From: Oscillospiraceae bacterium
Lineage (GTDB): Bacteria > Bacillota > Clostridia > Oscillospirales > Oscillospiraceae
Assembly (NCBI GenBank): GCA_009786775.1
Contig: WQRL01000127.1
Span: 1 to 5,934 of the forward strand
Direction of reading: 5' to 3'
Length of the DNA stretch: 5,934 bases
Part shown: positions 1-5,934 of the stretch, piece after piece
Layout of the letters: every line of letters begins with the position of its first letter
How positions within the stretch are numbered: the stretch's first letter is position 1
Position numbers and translations under genes: made by a program
The notes under the pieces: model-generated
Seen by the model: the letters and a program-made list of their open reading frames with translations, nothing else
Told to the model about the DNA's origin: nothing
Databases searched by the model: none

Positions 1-699
1 TGAGGGGCAGAACGCTCCCATGCCACCTGTGTTGGAGCCTAAATCGCCTGTGAGGGCTCTCTTGTGGTCTTGGGATGAGAGCATGGGGACTATGGTTTTG
101 CCGTCCGTAAAAGCAAGAATCGTTACCTCTGGGCCAAACATACATTCTTCAATTACAATCTTGGAGCAACTTTCGCCAAAGCTCTTGTCCACGAGTATCC
201 AGTCAACTGCATTGAGGGCGGTTGGCACATCATACGCCACGATAACACCCTTGCCAAGAGCCAGCCCGTCGGCCTTGACGACAATTGGTGCGCCTTGCTG
301 CGTAATATAGGCTTTGGCTTGCCCGGGATCTGTAAACTGCTTGTATTTTGCGGTGGGAATATTGTATTTGTCCATGATTCCTTTGGCATACACCTTGCTG
401 CTTTCAAGGCGGGCAGCCTCTTTGTGAGGGCCGAAAGCCCGCAGGCCGGCAGCTTCCATAGCGTCCACCATCCCAAGGGCTAAGGGGTCATCGGGGGCGA
501 CCATCACGAAATCGGCATGTTCTTTTGCAAATTCAACCATTGCGTCAATATCGGTTGCACCTATGTCAACGCACTGAGCTATTTCACTGATTCCGCCATT
601 TCCAGGAGCGCAATATAGCTTTGTTACCCGTGGTGATTTTTTTAGAGCCCAGCAGATTGCGTGCTCACGGCCGCCTCCGCCGACTACAAGTACTCTCAA
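1..699 (-). CDS. purD: Phosphoribosylamine--glycine ligase (GAR synthetase), N-terminal 233 residues; 3' end cut by window edge
   Basis: PurD catalyses the ATP-dependent joining of glycine to 5-phosphoribosylamine to give GAR, the second step of cytosolic de novo purine synthesis. The frame stays open from 699 to the first base of the window. Translation gives the PurD N-terminal nucleotide-fold signature MRVLVVGGGGREHAI (residues 1-15), then VAPDDPLALGMVDA (67-80), the ATP-grasp core VKADGLALGKGVIV (141-154), the FGPEVT element (188-193) and the phosphate/ATP-binding segment SSQDHKR...GDLGSNTGGMGAF (208-230). Family members are about 420-430 residues, so a little under half is missing, including the C-terminal ATP-grasp part; this is the window edge, not a truncation. 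The start is TTG at 697-699, chosen because the protein begins exactly at the family N-terminus and an AGGAGG lies 8 nt upstream. It follows the AICAR transformylase after 38 nt and is the last operon gene visible. A minus-strand frame at 153-476 is only a shadow of it. Confidence 0.97.
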   Translation of the reverse strand, partial: MRVLVVGGGGREHAICWALKKSPRVTKLYCAPGNGGISEIAQCVDIGATDIDAMVEFAKEHADFVMVAPDDPLALGMVDAMEAAGLRAFGPHKEAARLESSKVYAKGIMDKYNIPTAKYKQFTDPGQAKAYITQQGAPIVVKADGLALGKGVIVAYDVPTALNAVDWILVDKSFGESCSKIVIEECMFGPEVTILAFTDGKTIVPMLSSQDHKRALTGDLGSNTGGMGAFCPS

Positions 700-707
700 A
701 TTAGTGT

Positions 708-713
708 CCTCCT
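708..713 (-). promoter_or_regulatory. Shine-Dalgarno site of purD, fixing its TTG start
   Basis: On the minus strand the sequence GAGGTAGGAGGACACTAAT precedes the TTG codon. The perfect AGGAGG ends 8 nt before TTG, which is ideal spacing. No in-frame ATG competes, and the first residues after TTG match the PurD N-terminus. The strong site probably compensates for the weak start codon. Confidence 0.85.
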
Positions 714-737
714 ACCTCTTTGTTTGTATATGATTGA

Positions 738-1910
738 TTAATGATGAAATAATCTAACTTTTGTAAATGCCATGACCATGCCATACTTATCGCAGGCGCT
801 TATGACATTATCGTCCCTTATCGAGCCTCCGGGCTGTGCAATGTACTTTACCCCAGACCTTTTGGCCCTTTCGATATTGTCGCCGAATGGGAAAAAAGCA
901 TCGCTTCCAAGGCTTATTTCAGTTGCGGCAGAGACCCAACGCTGGCGCTCTTCCCTTGTGAAAACAGGTGGTTTTACTGTAAATACCTCCTGCCACATGC
1001 CATCTTGCAAAACGTCATTATAATCGTCGGAAATATAAAGGTCAATGGCATTATCCTTCTCTGGTCTGCTGGCATCTGCCCTAAAGGGAAGTTCCAGCAC
1101 TTTAGGGGCGCTGCGCAAGGACCAGTTGTCAGCCTTTGTGCCTGCAAGCCTTGTGCAGTGTATACGGCTTTGCTGGCCTGCGCCAACGCCGATTGCCTGG
1201 CCGTTTTTGACATAGGCAACTGAGTTGGACTGGGTATACTTAAGGGTTATAAGAGCCACTATGAGATCCCGCTTTGCCGCCTCTGGCAAGTCTTTATTTT
1301 CGGTGACTATGTTTTGCAGCAGGGTAGCATCAATTTTAAGCTCATTCCGGCCCTGCTCAAATGTTATGCCGTATACATCCTTTGACTCAATGTGCTTAGG
1401 CGCAAAATCCGGGTCGATCTGCACTATATTGTAACCACCCTTTCTCTTTGTGCGCAAAATTTCAAGGGCCTTGGCTGTGTATCCCGGTGCAATTACGCCA
1501 TCTGATACCTCGGGTAGTAAAGCTAGTGCAGTCTCTTCATCACAAATATCAGACAGTGCCGCCCAGTCGCCGTAGGAGCAGACCCTGTCGGCTCCGCGGG
1601 CTCTGACATATGCGCAGGCGAGAGGGGATAGGGTCAGTCCCTCCGTGAAGTACATCTGCTTTTCTGTGCTGCTCAAAGGAAGCCCTACAGCGGCCCCTGC
1701 TGGCGAAACATGCTTAAAGGATGTAGCCGCAGGAAGGCCTGTAGCCTCACGCAGCTCTTTTACAAGTTGGTAACCATTTAGCGCATCTAAGAAATTAATG
1801 AAGCCGGGCTTGCCGCCCAGCACTGTCACGGGAAGCTGCGCATTATCTATGAATATGCGGGAAGGCTTTTGGTTCGGATTACAGCCGTATTTGAGTTCAA
1901 GTTCTTTCAT
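738..1910 (-). CDS. Standalone AICAR transformylase (phosphoribosylaminoimidazolecarboxamide formyltransferase), 390 aa
   Basis: The enzyme transfers a formyl group from 10-formyl-tetrahydrofolate to AICAR, giving FAICAR, the penultimate step to IMP. In most bacteria this activity is the C-terminal domain of bifunctional PurH; here the protein starts directly at that domain, with LKYGCNPNQKPS at residues 6-17, and has no N-terminal cyclohydrolase domain. Visible motifs are SFKHVSPAGAAVG (64-76) with the catalytic Lys66-His67 pair, SDGVIAPGY (136-144), KYTQSNSVAYVKNGQ (224-238), GAGQQSRIHCTRLAG (243-257), SDAFFPFGDNIERA (336-349), QPGGSIRDD (359-367) and the C-terminal RLFHH. As I recall the sequences, many of these match eukaryotic ATIC better than E. 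coli PurH (KHANPCG, RHFRH). Tyr8 is preceded by Lys7, where PurH/ATIC usually has Arg. The ATG lies 13 nt after the cyclohydrolase stop, with a GAGGCGG ribosome site straddling that stop, suggesting coupled translation. Tools may name it purH, which would wrongly imply both activities. Confidence 0.95.
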   Translation of the reverse strand: MKELELKYGCNPNQKPSRIFIDNAQLPVTVLGGKPGFINFLDALNGYQLVKELREATGLPAATSFKHVSPAGAAVGLPLSSTEKQMYFTEGLTLSPLACAYVRARGADRVCSYGDWAALSDICDEETALALLPEVSDGVIAPGYTAKALEILRTKRKGGYNIVQIDPDFAPKHIESKDVYGITFEQGRNELKIDATLLQNIVTENKDLPEAAKRDLIVALITLKYTQSNSVAYVKNGQAIGVGAGQQSRIHCTRLAGTKADNWSLRSAPKVLELPFRADASRPEKDNAIDLYISDDYNDVLQDGMWQEVFTVKPPVFTREERQRWVSAATEISLGSDAFFPFGDNIERAKRSGVKYIAQPGGSIRDDNVISACDKYGMVMAFTKVRLFHH

Positions 1911-1923
1911 TTGACTAACCGCC

Positions 1924-2634
1924 TCATGAGTTTTTGTTAATGATAACGTCTTTTCTACCGAAAGTTTTCAAATCAATTTGGCAGGCATAGAGGGAGACTT
2001 TGTTATCTTCATTTAGTGCATTCCAGACTTGCTGCGCGAAGGGTTCAAGTTCTAAGGCCTGGCTTAAATCAATAACAGCCGGCTCGCCCTCAAAGGAAGG
2101 TAGGGGGTTTCCATCGGCCTGGTATGTTGAAATGAAGTGCCCGGTGCCTGCAATTGGGGAGCTGTACTCAAAGAAATTGCGCACACAGCAAGCGGGATTG
2201 CCCCCTGCCGACTTCAAAATGGACAAGACATAGCTGCCATCAGGCTCAATTAGCCCCGAAATCCGAGGTGTGTAATTTGGGGCATCAGGCTCGTATTCCC
2301 TAGTGCGAAGTGCATGCTGGAAGCTGTGTCCATTTTGAAAAAAATCTGCTATGGTATCAGTCTGATCTCCGTTTGTTACAACAGTGCTGCCACCCACAAT
2401 CCGTACAGGGTGATATATTATTAGGCTCGGGTCAGTGAGCAAGGCGAAATCATGAGCTCTTGTGCGGATGCCGTCGCCGGTTTTCTCGAAAACGCGGTTC
2501 CGGCTGTTCAGGCTCCGCCCCATTATAAAATAGAGGAAAATAGCGCTGGAATTATCCTGGCTCCGCCCGATTAAAATACCGCGCCCGGGATAGGGGGTTT
2601 CATTCAATAGGGTGGTAAAACTGTTAAGTTTCAT
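1924..2634 (-). CDS. purO: IMP cyclohydrolase, PurO-type (IMP_cyclohyd family), 236 aa
   Basis: This protein probably closes the ring of FAICAR to give IMP, the final step of the pathway. It resembles the archaeal PurO family, which has an Ntn-hydrolase-like fold and is unrelated to the N-terminal domain of PurH. Visible family features are PYPGRGILIGRS (14-25), YFIMGRSLNSRNRVF (35-49), VTNGDQTDTI (86-95), REYEPDAPNYTPRISG (112-127) and a late YACQID segment (216-221). The length fits bacterial members of the family. The ATG at 2634 overlaps the end of purN by 11 nt and has AAGGAG 7 nt upstream, inside purN. The AICAR transformylase gene follows after 13 nt, so the two adjoining reactions are encoded side by side. 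The protein is named from recognised motifs and context; bacterial members are less studied than the archaeal enzyme, but a missing PurH cyclohydrolase domain next door makes the role very likely. The symbol is borrowed from archaea. Confidence 0.9.
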   Translation of the reverse strand: MKLNSFTTLLNETPYPGRGILIGRSQDNSSAIFLYFIMGRSLNSRNRVFEKTGDGIRTRAHDFALLTDPSLIIYHPVRIVGGSTVVTNGDQTDTIADFFQNGHSFQHALRTREYEPDAPNYTPRISGLIEPDGSYVLSILKSAGGNPACCVRNFFEYSSPIAGTGHFISTYQADGNPLPSFEGEPAVIDLSQALELEPFAQQVWNALNEDNKVSLYACQIDLKTFGRKDVIINKNS

Positions 2635-3265
2635 TAGGTTTCTCCTTTATGCGCACAACCCGCCCGGTAATTTCGAGCCTGCCTTCACAGAAAAGCGAGA
2701 TGGCCTCGGGGAGAATTTTCCATTCGGCATCCTCCATAACCCTGCGCTGGAGGGTATGGGGTGTATCATCTTCAAAAATGTCAACTGCTTTTTGCAGGAT
2801 AATCGGCCCATCATCTGTTATATCAGAGGCAAAGTGTGCAGTGGCACCTGTAACCTTGACCCCGTGGGCCAAAACTGCCTCATGAACCCTCAGGCCATAG
2901 AAACCCTCGCCGCAAAATGAGGGGATGAGGGATGGGTGTATATTAATTATTTTGTTTTCAAAAGCCTTAACCATCTGCGGGGCAAGGATGAAATTGAAGC
3001 CTGCATAGACGACGAGCTGAGCACCGATGTCATTTAGCTTGTCAACAAGAGCTTTCGTGAAGCTGATTCTGTTAGGAAAAACCGACCGGTCCACAATATA
3101 GGTGGGGATTCCGGCATACTTTGCGCGCTCAAGTGCGTAGGCCTGAGGATTTGAGGAAATGACCGCGATAAGCTCACAGTTTTTTATCTCTCCAAAGATG
3201 TGTGAGTCTATGATTGCCTGTAAATTTGTACCGCCGCCGGACACTAATATGGCTGTTTTTACCAA
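2624..3265 (-). CDS. purN: Phosphoribosylglycinamide formyltransferase (GAR transformylase), 213 aa
   Basis: PurN transfers the formyl group of 10-formyl-tetrahydrofolate to GAR, giving FGAR. The N-terminal phosphate-binding loop is [13 protein letters not shown] (6-18). The catalytic triad of the family is visible: Asn108 and His110 in [10 protein letters not shown], and Asp151 in [11 protein letters not shown] (144-154), by alignment with Asn106, His108 and Asp144 of the E. coli enzyme. The loop [17 protein letters not shown] (119-135) is the longer form common in Firmicutes. The 213-residue length is normal. The start is TTG at 3263-3265: a stop codon lies just upstream in frame at 3272-3274, and the next possible start (GTG, residue 8) would remove the first beta strand. 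It overlaps the purM stop by 7 nt. No good ribosome site is present, only a GGGG about 10 nt upstream, so translation is probably coupled to purM. The 3' end overlaps the cyclohydrolase by 11 nt. Confidence 0.97.
   Translation of the reverse strand: MVKTAILVSGGGTNLQAIIDSHIFGEIKNCELIAVISSNPQAYALERAKYAGIPTYIVDRSVFPNRISFTKALVDKLNDIGAQLVVYAGFNFILAPQMVKAFENKIINIHPSLIPSFCGEGFYGLRVHEAVLAHGVKVTGATAHFASDITDDGPIILQKAVDIFEDDTPHTLQRRVMEDAEWKILPEAISLFCEGRLEITGRVVRIKEKPNET
2642..2647 (-). promoter_or_regulatory. Shine-Dalgarno site of the IMP cyclohydrolase, inside purN
   Basis: AAGGAG on the minus strand lies within the last codons of purN and ends 7 nt before the ATG at 2634. It supports this ATG as the true start and hence the 11-nt overlap with purN. 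Confidence 0.8.
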
Positions 3266-4305
3266 AGCAAATCAACCCCGCTTTCCCCAGGGACACATGT
3301 ACCGATTATGTGGGGAGCTTCATCTTGCTCCCTTAGAGCCTTTATGACAGAGTCTGCCTCATCTTGACAGACGGCCATAACTAGGCCTATGCCCATATTG
3401 AATGTGTTAAACATATCACTTGCAGAAATATTACCCTTGGTGGCCAGAATATCGAAAATCGGGGGCACAGGAATCTTGGAGGTTTCAATCCTTGCGCGGA
3501 CGCCGTGAGGGAGCATCCGGGGGATATTTTCGTTATAGCCTCCGCCCGTTATATTGCTGATACCCTTGATTTCGCTTCCAAACTTCTTTATAACACTCAG
3601 CAGGGGCTTTACATATATGCGGGTAGGGCAGAGCAGTTCTTCTCCCAAAGTGCGCGAGAGTTCGGGGACATATGCGTCCAGGTTGCCCAGCTCCTGTGCA
3701 AGGACTTTGCGCACAAGCGAAAAGCCATTGGAATGAAGTCCTGAGGAGCCTAGGCCGATTATTACATCGCCAGGCTCTATGGATTTGCCGTCAATTATCT
3801 CATCGTAGTCTACAAAGCCCACGCAGAAGCCTGCGATGTCATAGTCGTCTTCAGGCATTGAGCCGGGATGCTCGGCGGTTTCGCCGCCTATGAGGGAGCA
3901 GCCAGCCTGCCTACAGCCCTCGGCCACCCCCGACACGATGCGCTCAATCCGGGATGGGATGTTTTTGCCCATGGCGATATAATCAAGAAAAAAGAGAGGC
4001 TCGGCGCCGGAGCAGACTATATCGTTTACGCACATAGCTACACAGTCGATGCCTATTGTGTCGTGCTTATCCATAAGCTGTGCTATTTTTAGCTTTGTCC
4101 CCACACCGTCAGTGCCTGAAACGGCGACGGGGCGCTTCATTGCGGAAAGGTTTGGCTCAAACATTCCGCCAAACCCGCCGAACTCACCGAGGACGCCGGG
4201 GCGAAATGTGCTCTTAATATGCGGCTTTATCATTTCGACAGAATCATAACCGGCGGTTACGTCTACTCCTGCTTTAGCATATGCCTCAGATTTAGAATTT
4301 TGCAT
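3259..4305 (-). CDS. purM: Phosphoribosylformylglycinamidine cyclo-ligase (AIR synthetase), 348 aa
   Basis: PurM uses ATP to close the imidazole ring of FGAM, giving AIR. The full protein is present and its length is close to the 345 residues of the E. coli enzyme. Visible motifs are the N-terminal [20 protein letters not shown] (9-28), FGGFGGMF (42-49), [14 protein letters not shown] (62-75), the strongly conserved [25 protein letters not shown] (85-109), [10 protein letters not shown] (139-148), [16 protein letters not shown] (184-199), [15 protein letters not shown] (252-266) and FNMGIGL (302-308). These are typical of the PurM/PurL superfamily, which works as a dimer. The ATG at 4303-4305 is the only sensible start; its AGGAGG is unusually far away (13 nt). 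It is separated from purK by 85 nt, the largest gap in the window, and its last codons overlap the TTG start of purN by 7 nt. Nothing suggests damage. Confidence 0.98.
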   Translation of the reverse strand: MQNSKSEAYAKAGVDVTAGYDSVEMIKPHIKSTFRPGVLGEFGGFGGMFEPNLSAMKRPVAVSGTDGVGTKLKIAQLMDKHDTIGIDCVAMCVNDIVCSGAEPLFFLDYIAMGKNIPSRIERIVSGVAEGCRQAGCSLIGGETAEHPGSMPEDDYDIAGFCVGFVDYDEIIDGKSIEPGDVIIGLGSSGLHSNGFSLVRKVLAQELGNLDAYVPELSRTLGEELLCPTRIYVKPLLSVIKKFGSEIKGISNITGGGYNENIPRMLPHGVRARIETSKIPVPPIFDILATKGNISASDMFNTFNMGIGLVMAVCQDEADSVIKALREQDEAPHIIGTCVPGESGVDLLW

Positions 4306-4318
4306 AAGGGTGAAGATA

Positions 4319-4324
4319 CCTCCT
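4319..4324 (-). promoter_or_regulatory. Shine-Dalgarno site of purM with unusually long spacing
   Basis: A perfect AGGAGG lies upstream of purM, but 13 nt separate it from the ATG (bases 4306-4318). The intervening codons in the purM frame (ATC TTC ACC CTT) contain no ATG, GTG or TTG, so no nearer start is available. The spacing exceeds the usual 5-10 nt and may lower initiation. Confidence 0.7.
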
Positions 4325-4349
4325 GAAAAATAATAGGGATATTGTTATA

Positions 4350-4371
4350 AGTTTTGCAGATCTGCGAAACT
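4350..4371. repeat. 22-bp inverted repeat (dyad), 10 of 11 positions symmetric
   Basis: On the minus strand the element reads AGTTTCGCAGA then TCTGCAAAACT. The central 10 bp GCAGATCTGC is a perfect palindrome and the outer AGTTT/AAACT arms also pair; only one symmetric position is mismatched. There is no spacer, so an RNA hairpin would need a four-base loop (GAUC) with a 3-bp stem, a C-A mismatch and a 5-bp outer stem, which is weak. This form suits a dimeric DNA-binding protein better than a terminator. No function can be assigned from sequence alone. Confidence 0.6.
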
Positions 4372-4390
4372 GATGCGGATATAAAGTTAA

Positions 4391-5548
4391 TTAACCGCCT
4401 GTAATTTTGACTATTTTCTGAGCATTTACAGCGCGCTCTATAGCCTCTTCGACAGTGTTTGCGAAAACTGTTATGTGTCCCATTTTGCGCAGTTTTTTTG
4501 ATTTAGATTTTCCGTAGACATGGACATGGACGTTTGGATCCTTATAGGCGTCTAAGAGACCTAAGAGCTTTGCAGGGCCGTCACTTTCGCCGAGAAGGTT
4601 TACCATTACGGTAGGCTGCCTGAGCTTTACACAGCCGAAGGGCAGGCCTGTGATGGCGCGGATATGATTTTCAAACTGGTTTGCAAAGCAGCCCTCAATC
4701 GTGTAGTGTCCCGAGTTGTGCGGCCTAGGAGCCACTTCGTTGACGAGCACCTCTCCGCTGCGTGTCACAAACATCTCCACACAGAATGTGCCGACACCTT
4801 CGAACACCTCCATAACCCTATCGGCAATCTCAGAGGCTTTCTTTACAATTTTATCTGACACCCTTGCAGGGACAATGGTGGTGTCTAGGATGCTGTGCTT
4901 GTGGGTGTTTTCCGCCGGGGGGTAAATAACTCTGGAGCCGTCAATTCCACGGCATGCGATTATGGAAATCTCCGCAGTATAATCCACAAATTCCTCGGCC
5001 ATAATCTGGTTATCACCGCCACCGAGGGACAGGTAGGCAGCCTCAATATCACTCTCAGACACAACCACGGCATTGCCTTTTCCATCGTAGCCGCCCAAAG
5101 TGGATTTTAGCATCATAGGGTAGCCAAACTTATCGGGGGCACCGAGCCTTCTGATAGTTTCTATATTATCGATAAGCGAAAACCTGGGAATCGGAATGCC
5201 ATTTTCCGCAAGCCTTCTGTTTTGGCTGTATTTATTTTGAATAACTTTAAGGCTTTGCACAGAAGGGTAGACGACATGCCCTTTTTCTGCAAGCCTTTCG
5301 AGAATATTTGCGTGGATGTGCTCAAACTCATAAGTTATTACATCGACCTTATCGGCGAGTTTGACATAGGCATGAGGGTTGTCAAAATCAGCGGTAATCT
5401 GCTCATCGCTTATGCTCGATGAAGGGCAGTCTTTATCAGGGTCAAGGGTGACAACATAAAAGCCTAAACGCTTTGCCTCTAAAATCATCATTTTTCCGAG
5501 CTGTCCGCCACCCACAATTCCTATTTTTTTTCTGTTTATATCAGACAT
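4391..5548 (-). CDS. purK: N5-carboxyaminoimidazole ribonucleotide synthase, 385 aa
   Basis: PurK is an ATP-grasp enzyme that carboxylates AIR with bicarbonate and ATP, giving N5-CAIR for PurE. The N-terminal fold begins KKIGIVGGGQLGKMMILEAKRLG (7-29), followed by DVITYEFEHI (69-78), the ATP-binding region PMMLKSTLGGYDGKG (144-158), EEFVDYTAEISII (185-197), GVGTFCVEMF (251-260) and the hallmark VNEVAPRPHNSGHYT (269-283) with the metal-binding Glu and neighbouring substrate contacts. The length is similar to Bacillus PurK and a little longer than the E. coli enzyme. An in-frame ATG at 5608 would add 20 residues inside purE; I chose the ATG at 5548 because it lies one base past the purE stop and gives the family N-terminus. 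The ribosome site is modest (GGGGA about 9 nt upstream), consistent with translation coupled to purE. The protein ends KITGG, 85 nt before purM. Confidence 0.97.
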   Translation of the reverse strand: MSDINRKKIGIVGGGQLGKMMILEAKRLGFYVVTLDPDKDCPSSSISDEQITADFDNPHAYVKLADKVDVITYEFEHIHANILERLAEKGHVVYPSVQSLKVIQNKYSQNRRLAENGIPIPRFSLIDNIETIRRLGAPDKFGYPMMLKSTLGGYDGKGNAVVVSESDIEAAYLSLGGGDNQIMAEEFVDYTAEISIIACRGIDGSRVIYPPAENTHKHSILDTTIVPARVSDKIVKKASEIADRVMEVFEGVGTFCVEMFVTRSGEVLVNEVAPRPHNSGHYTIEGCFANQFENHIRAITGLPFGCVKLRQPTVMVNLLGESDGPAKLLGLLDAYKDPNVHVHVYGKSKSKKLRKMGHITVFANTVEEAIERAVNAQKIVKITGG

Positions 5549-5549
5549 C

Positions 5550-5934
5550 TTACTTGTTCCCCACTTCTTCCAGATACTTTTCAAATCCCACCTTTTCCAG
5601 ATGGTCAATTTTTTCCTGCACCATGTCTACGAGACCGTCCTTGTATATCTGCAATTTCTTCTCAATGGCGCTGTCGCTGACAGAAATTATAGATGCTGCC
5701 AGTATTCCTGCGTTTTTTGCCCCGTTAACCGCTACGGTAGCTACAGGAATGCCGGGAGGCATCTGGACAATTGAATATAATGAGTCAAGGCCGCCGAAAG
5801 CCTTTGTCTGGATTGGGACGCCTATTACCGGGATGGTGGTGATGGAAGCTGTCATTCCGGGCAGGTGGGCTGAACCTCCGGCACCTGCGATAATCACGCT
5901 GATGCCGCGGGATGTGGCTGTACTTGCATACTCG
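5550..5934 (-). CDS. purE: N5-carboxyaminoimidazole ribonucleotide mutase (class I), C-terminal 127 residues; 5' end cut by window edge
   Basis: PurE moves the carboxyl group of N5-CAIR to carbon 4, giving CAIR; class I enzymes are homo-octamers that work with PurK. The frame is open to the right edge, and translation begins [27 protein letters not shown], the class I PurE core with its conserved AGAGG-AHLPGM substrate loop. Next come [45 protein letters not shown] and a charged C-terminal tail ending in VGNK. Roughly 40 residues are missing, including the MGSxSD phosphate loop and the SAHRTP segment with the catalytic His. A GTG at 5897 is simply an internal Val codon of the VIIAGAGG strand, not the start. 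The TAA at 5550-5552 is one base before the purK ATG. The intact purK partner supports class I (mutase) rather than class II (direct AIR carboxylase). Confidence 0.97.
   Translation of the reverse strand, partial: EYASTATSRGISVIIAGAGGSAHLPGMTASITTIPVIGVPIQTKAFGGLDSLYSIVQMPPGIPVATVAVNGAKNAGILAASIISVSDSAIEKKLQIYKDGLVDMVQEKIDHLEKVGFEKYLEEVGNK

Larger units (their letters stand above)
4306..4390 (-). other. purK-purM intergenic gap (85 nt)
   Basis: This is the only substantial non-coding stretch. It is AT-rich and holds a 22-bp dyad (4350-4371), a TATAAC box next to it (4344-4349 on the minus strand) and the purM ribosome site. I see no intrinsic terminator (no GC-rich stem followed by a U run), no riboswitch-like fold and no small gene. 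In many pur operons purC and purF lie between purE and purM, so this gap sits where gene content varies among relatives. Confidence 0.7.
1..5934 (-). other. Part of a de novo purine biosynthesis operon (purE-purK-purM-purN-IMP cyclohydrolase-AICAR transformylase-purD)
   Basis: Seven same-strand genes with overlaps or short gaps, all for IMP synthesis, point to one polycistronic transcript running leftward. Both ends lie outside the window, so the main promoter and any riboswitch or PurR-type operator upstream of purE cannot be seen, nor can the terminator after purD. No internal terminator is apparent. The purF, purC, purL and purB genes are absent here. Confidence 0.9.

Noticed and set aside
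153..476. A 107-residue minus-strand open frame
   Set aside because: It is out of frame within purD, whose own frame is open across the whole stretch and shows all expected motifs.
738..1910. The transformylase gene as a purH truncated by frameshift or deletion
   Set aside because: It has its own ATG, starts at the natural domain boundary, and is preceded by a different cyclohydrolase gene rather than by remnants of the PurH N-terminal domain.
2612..2920. Plus-strand open frames antisense to purN and other genes (also around 20-310, 772-1023, 3505-3744, 4895-5110)
   Set aside because: They are antisense shadows of clearly conserved genes, with no recognisable domains and no credible ribosome sites or operon context.
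4330..4335. TATTAT on the minus strand as a -10 box for purM
   Set aside because: A transcript from it would begin at or inside the purM AGGAGG and lose the ribosome site, and no -35 match lies at 16-18 bp.
4350..4371. The dyad as an intrinsic terminator
   Set aside because: The stem would be weak and interrupted, and it is not followed by a U run on the minus-strand transcript.
5549..5608. An upstream in-frame ATG at 5608 that would extend purK by 20 residues into purE
   Set aside because: The extra residues fall within the purE coding sequence and do not resemble the PurK N-terminus. The ATG at 5548, one base after the purE stop, gives the expected family start.
5550..5897. Reading purE as a complete 115-residue gene from GTG at 5897
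   Set aside because: The frame stays open upstream to the window edge and encodes [12 protein letters not shown], conserved PurE sequence. The GTG is an internal valine.

Overview
The window is one stretch of a de novo purine (IMP) biosynthesis operon. All seven genes lie on the minus strand and are read from high to low coordinates: purE (5' end beyond the right edge), purK, purM, purN, a PurO-type IMP cyclohydrolase, a standalone AICAR transformylase, and purD (3' end beyond the left edge). Coding density is very high. Junctions are overlaps of 7 and 11 nt or gaps of 1, 13, 38 and 85 nt, so the 85-nt purK-purM gap is the only real intergenic space. I see no RNA genes, mobile elements, CRISPR arrays or prophage genes, and no stretch over 300 nt lacks a gene.

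The organism is probably an anaerobic Firmicute of the class Clostridia, perhaps the Ruminococcaceae/Oscillospiraceae side. This is inferred from the compact pur operon, AGGAGG-type ribosome binding sites, two TTG starts, the clostridial style of PurN and PurE, and the use of two separate proteins in place of bifunctional PurH. The base composition looks moderate. The assignment rests on remembered family patterns, not on a search.

The products cover most of the route. PurD makes GAR and PurN formylates it. PurM closes the imidazole ring to give AIR. PurK and PurE carboxylate AIR to CAIR via N5-CAIR. The AICAR transformylase makes FAICAR and the PurO-type enzyme closes it to IMP. PurF, the FGAM synthase (PurL/Q/S), PurC and PurB are not in the window and must be encoded elsewhere. 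PurN and the AICAR transformylase both use 10-formyl-tetrahydrofolate.

The most notable feature is the last two steps. The usual bifunctional PurH is absent from its normal place between purN and purD. Its position is filled by an unrelated Ntn-fold-type cyclohydrolase gene followed by a transformylase-only gene, in the same order as the two domains of PurH. The transformylase looks closer to the C-terminal half of eukaryotic ATIC than to E. coli-type PurH. A 22-bp near-perfect dyad in the purK-purM gap is the only unexplained non-coding signal. This is mostly a housekeeping region, and I do not see an undescribed system in it.
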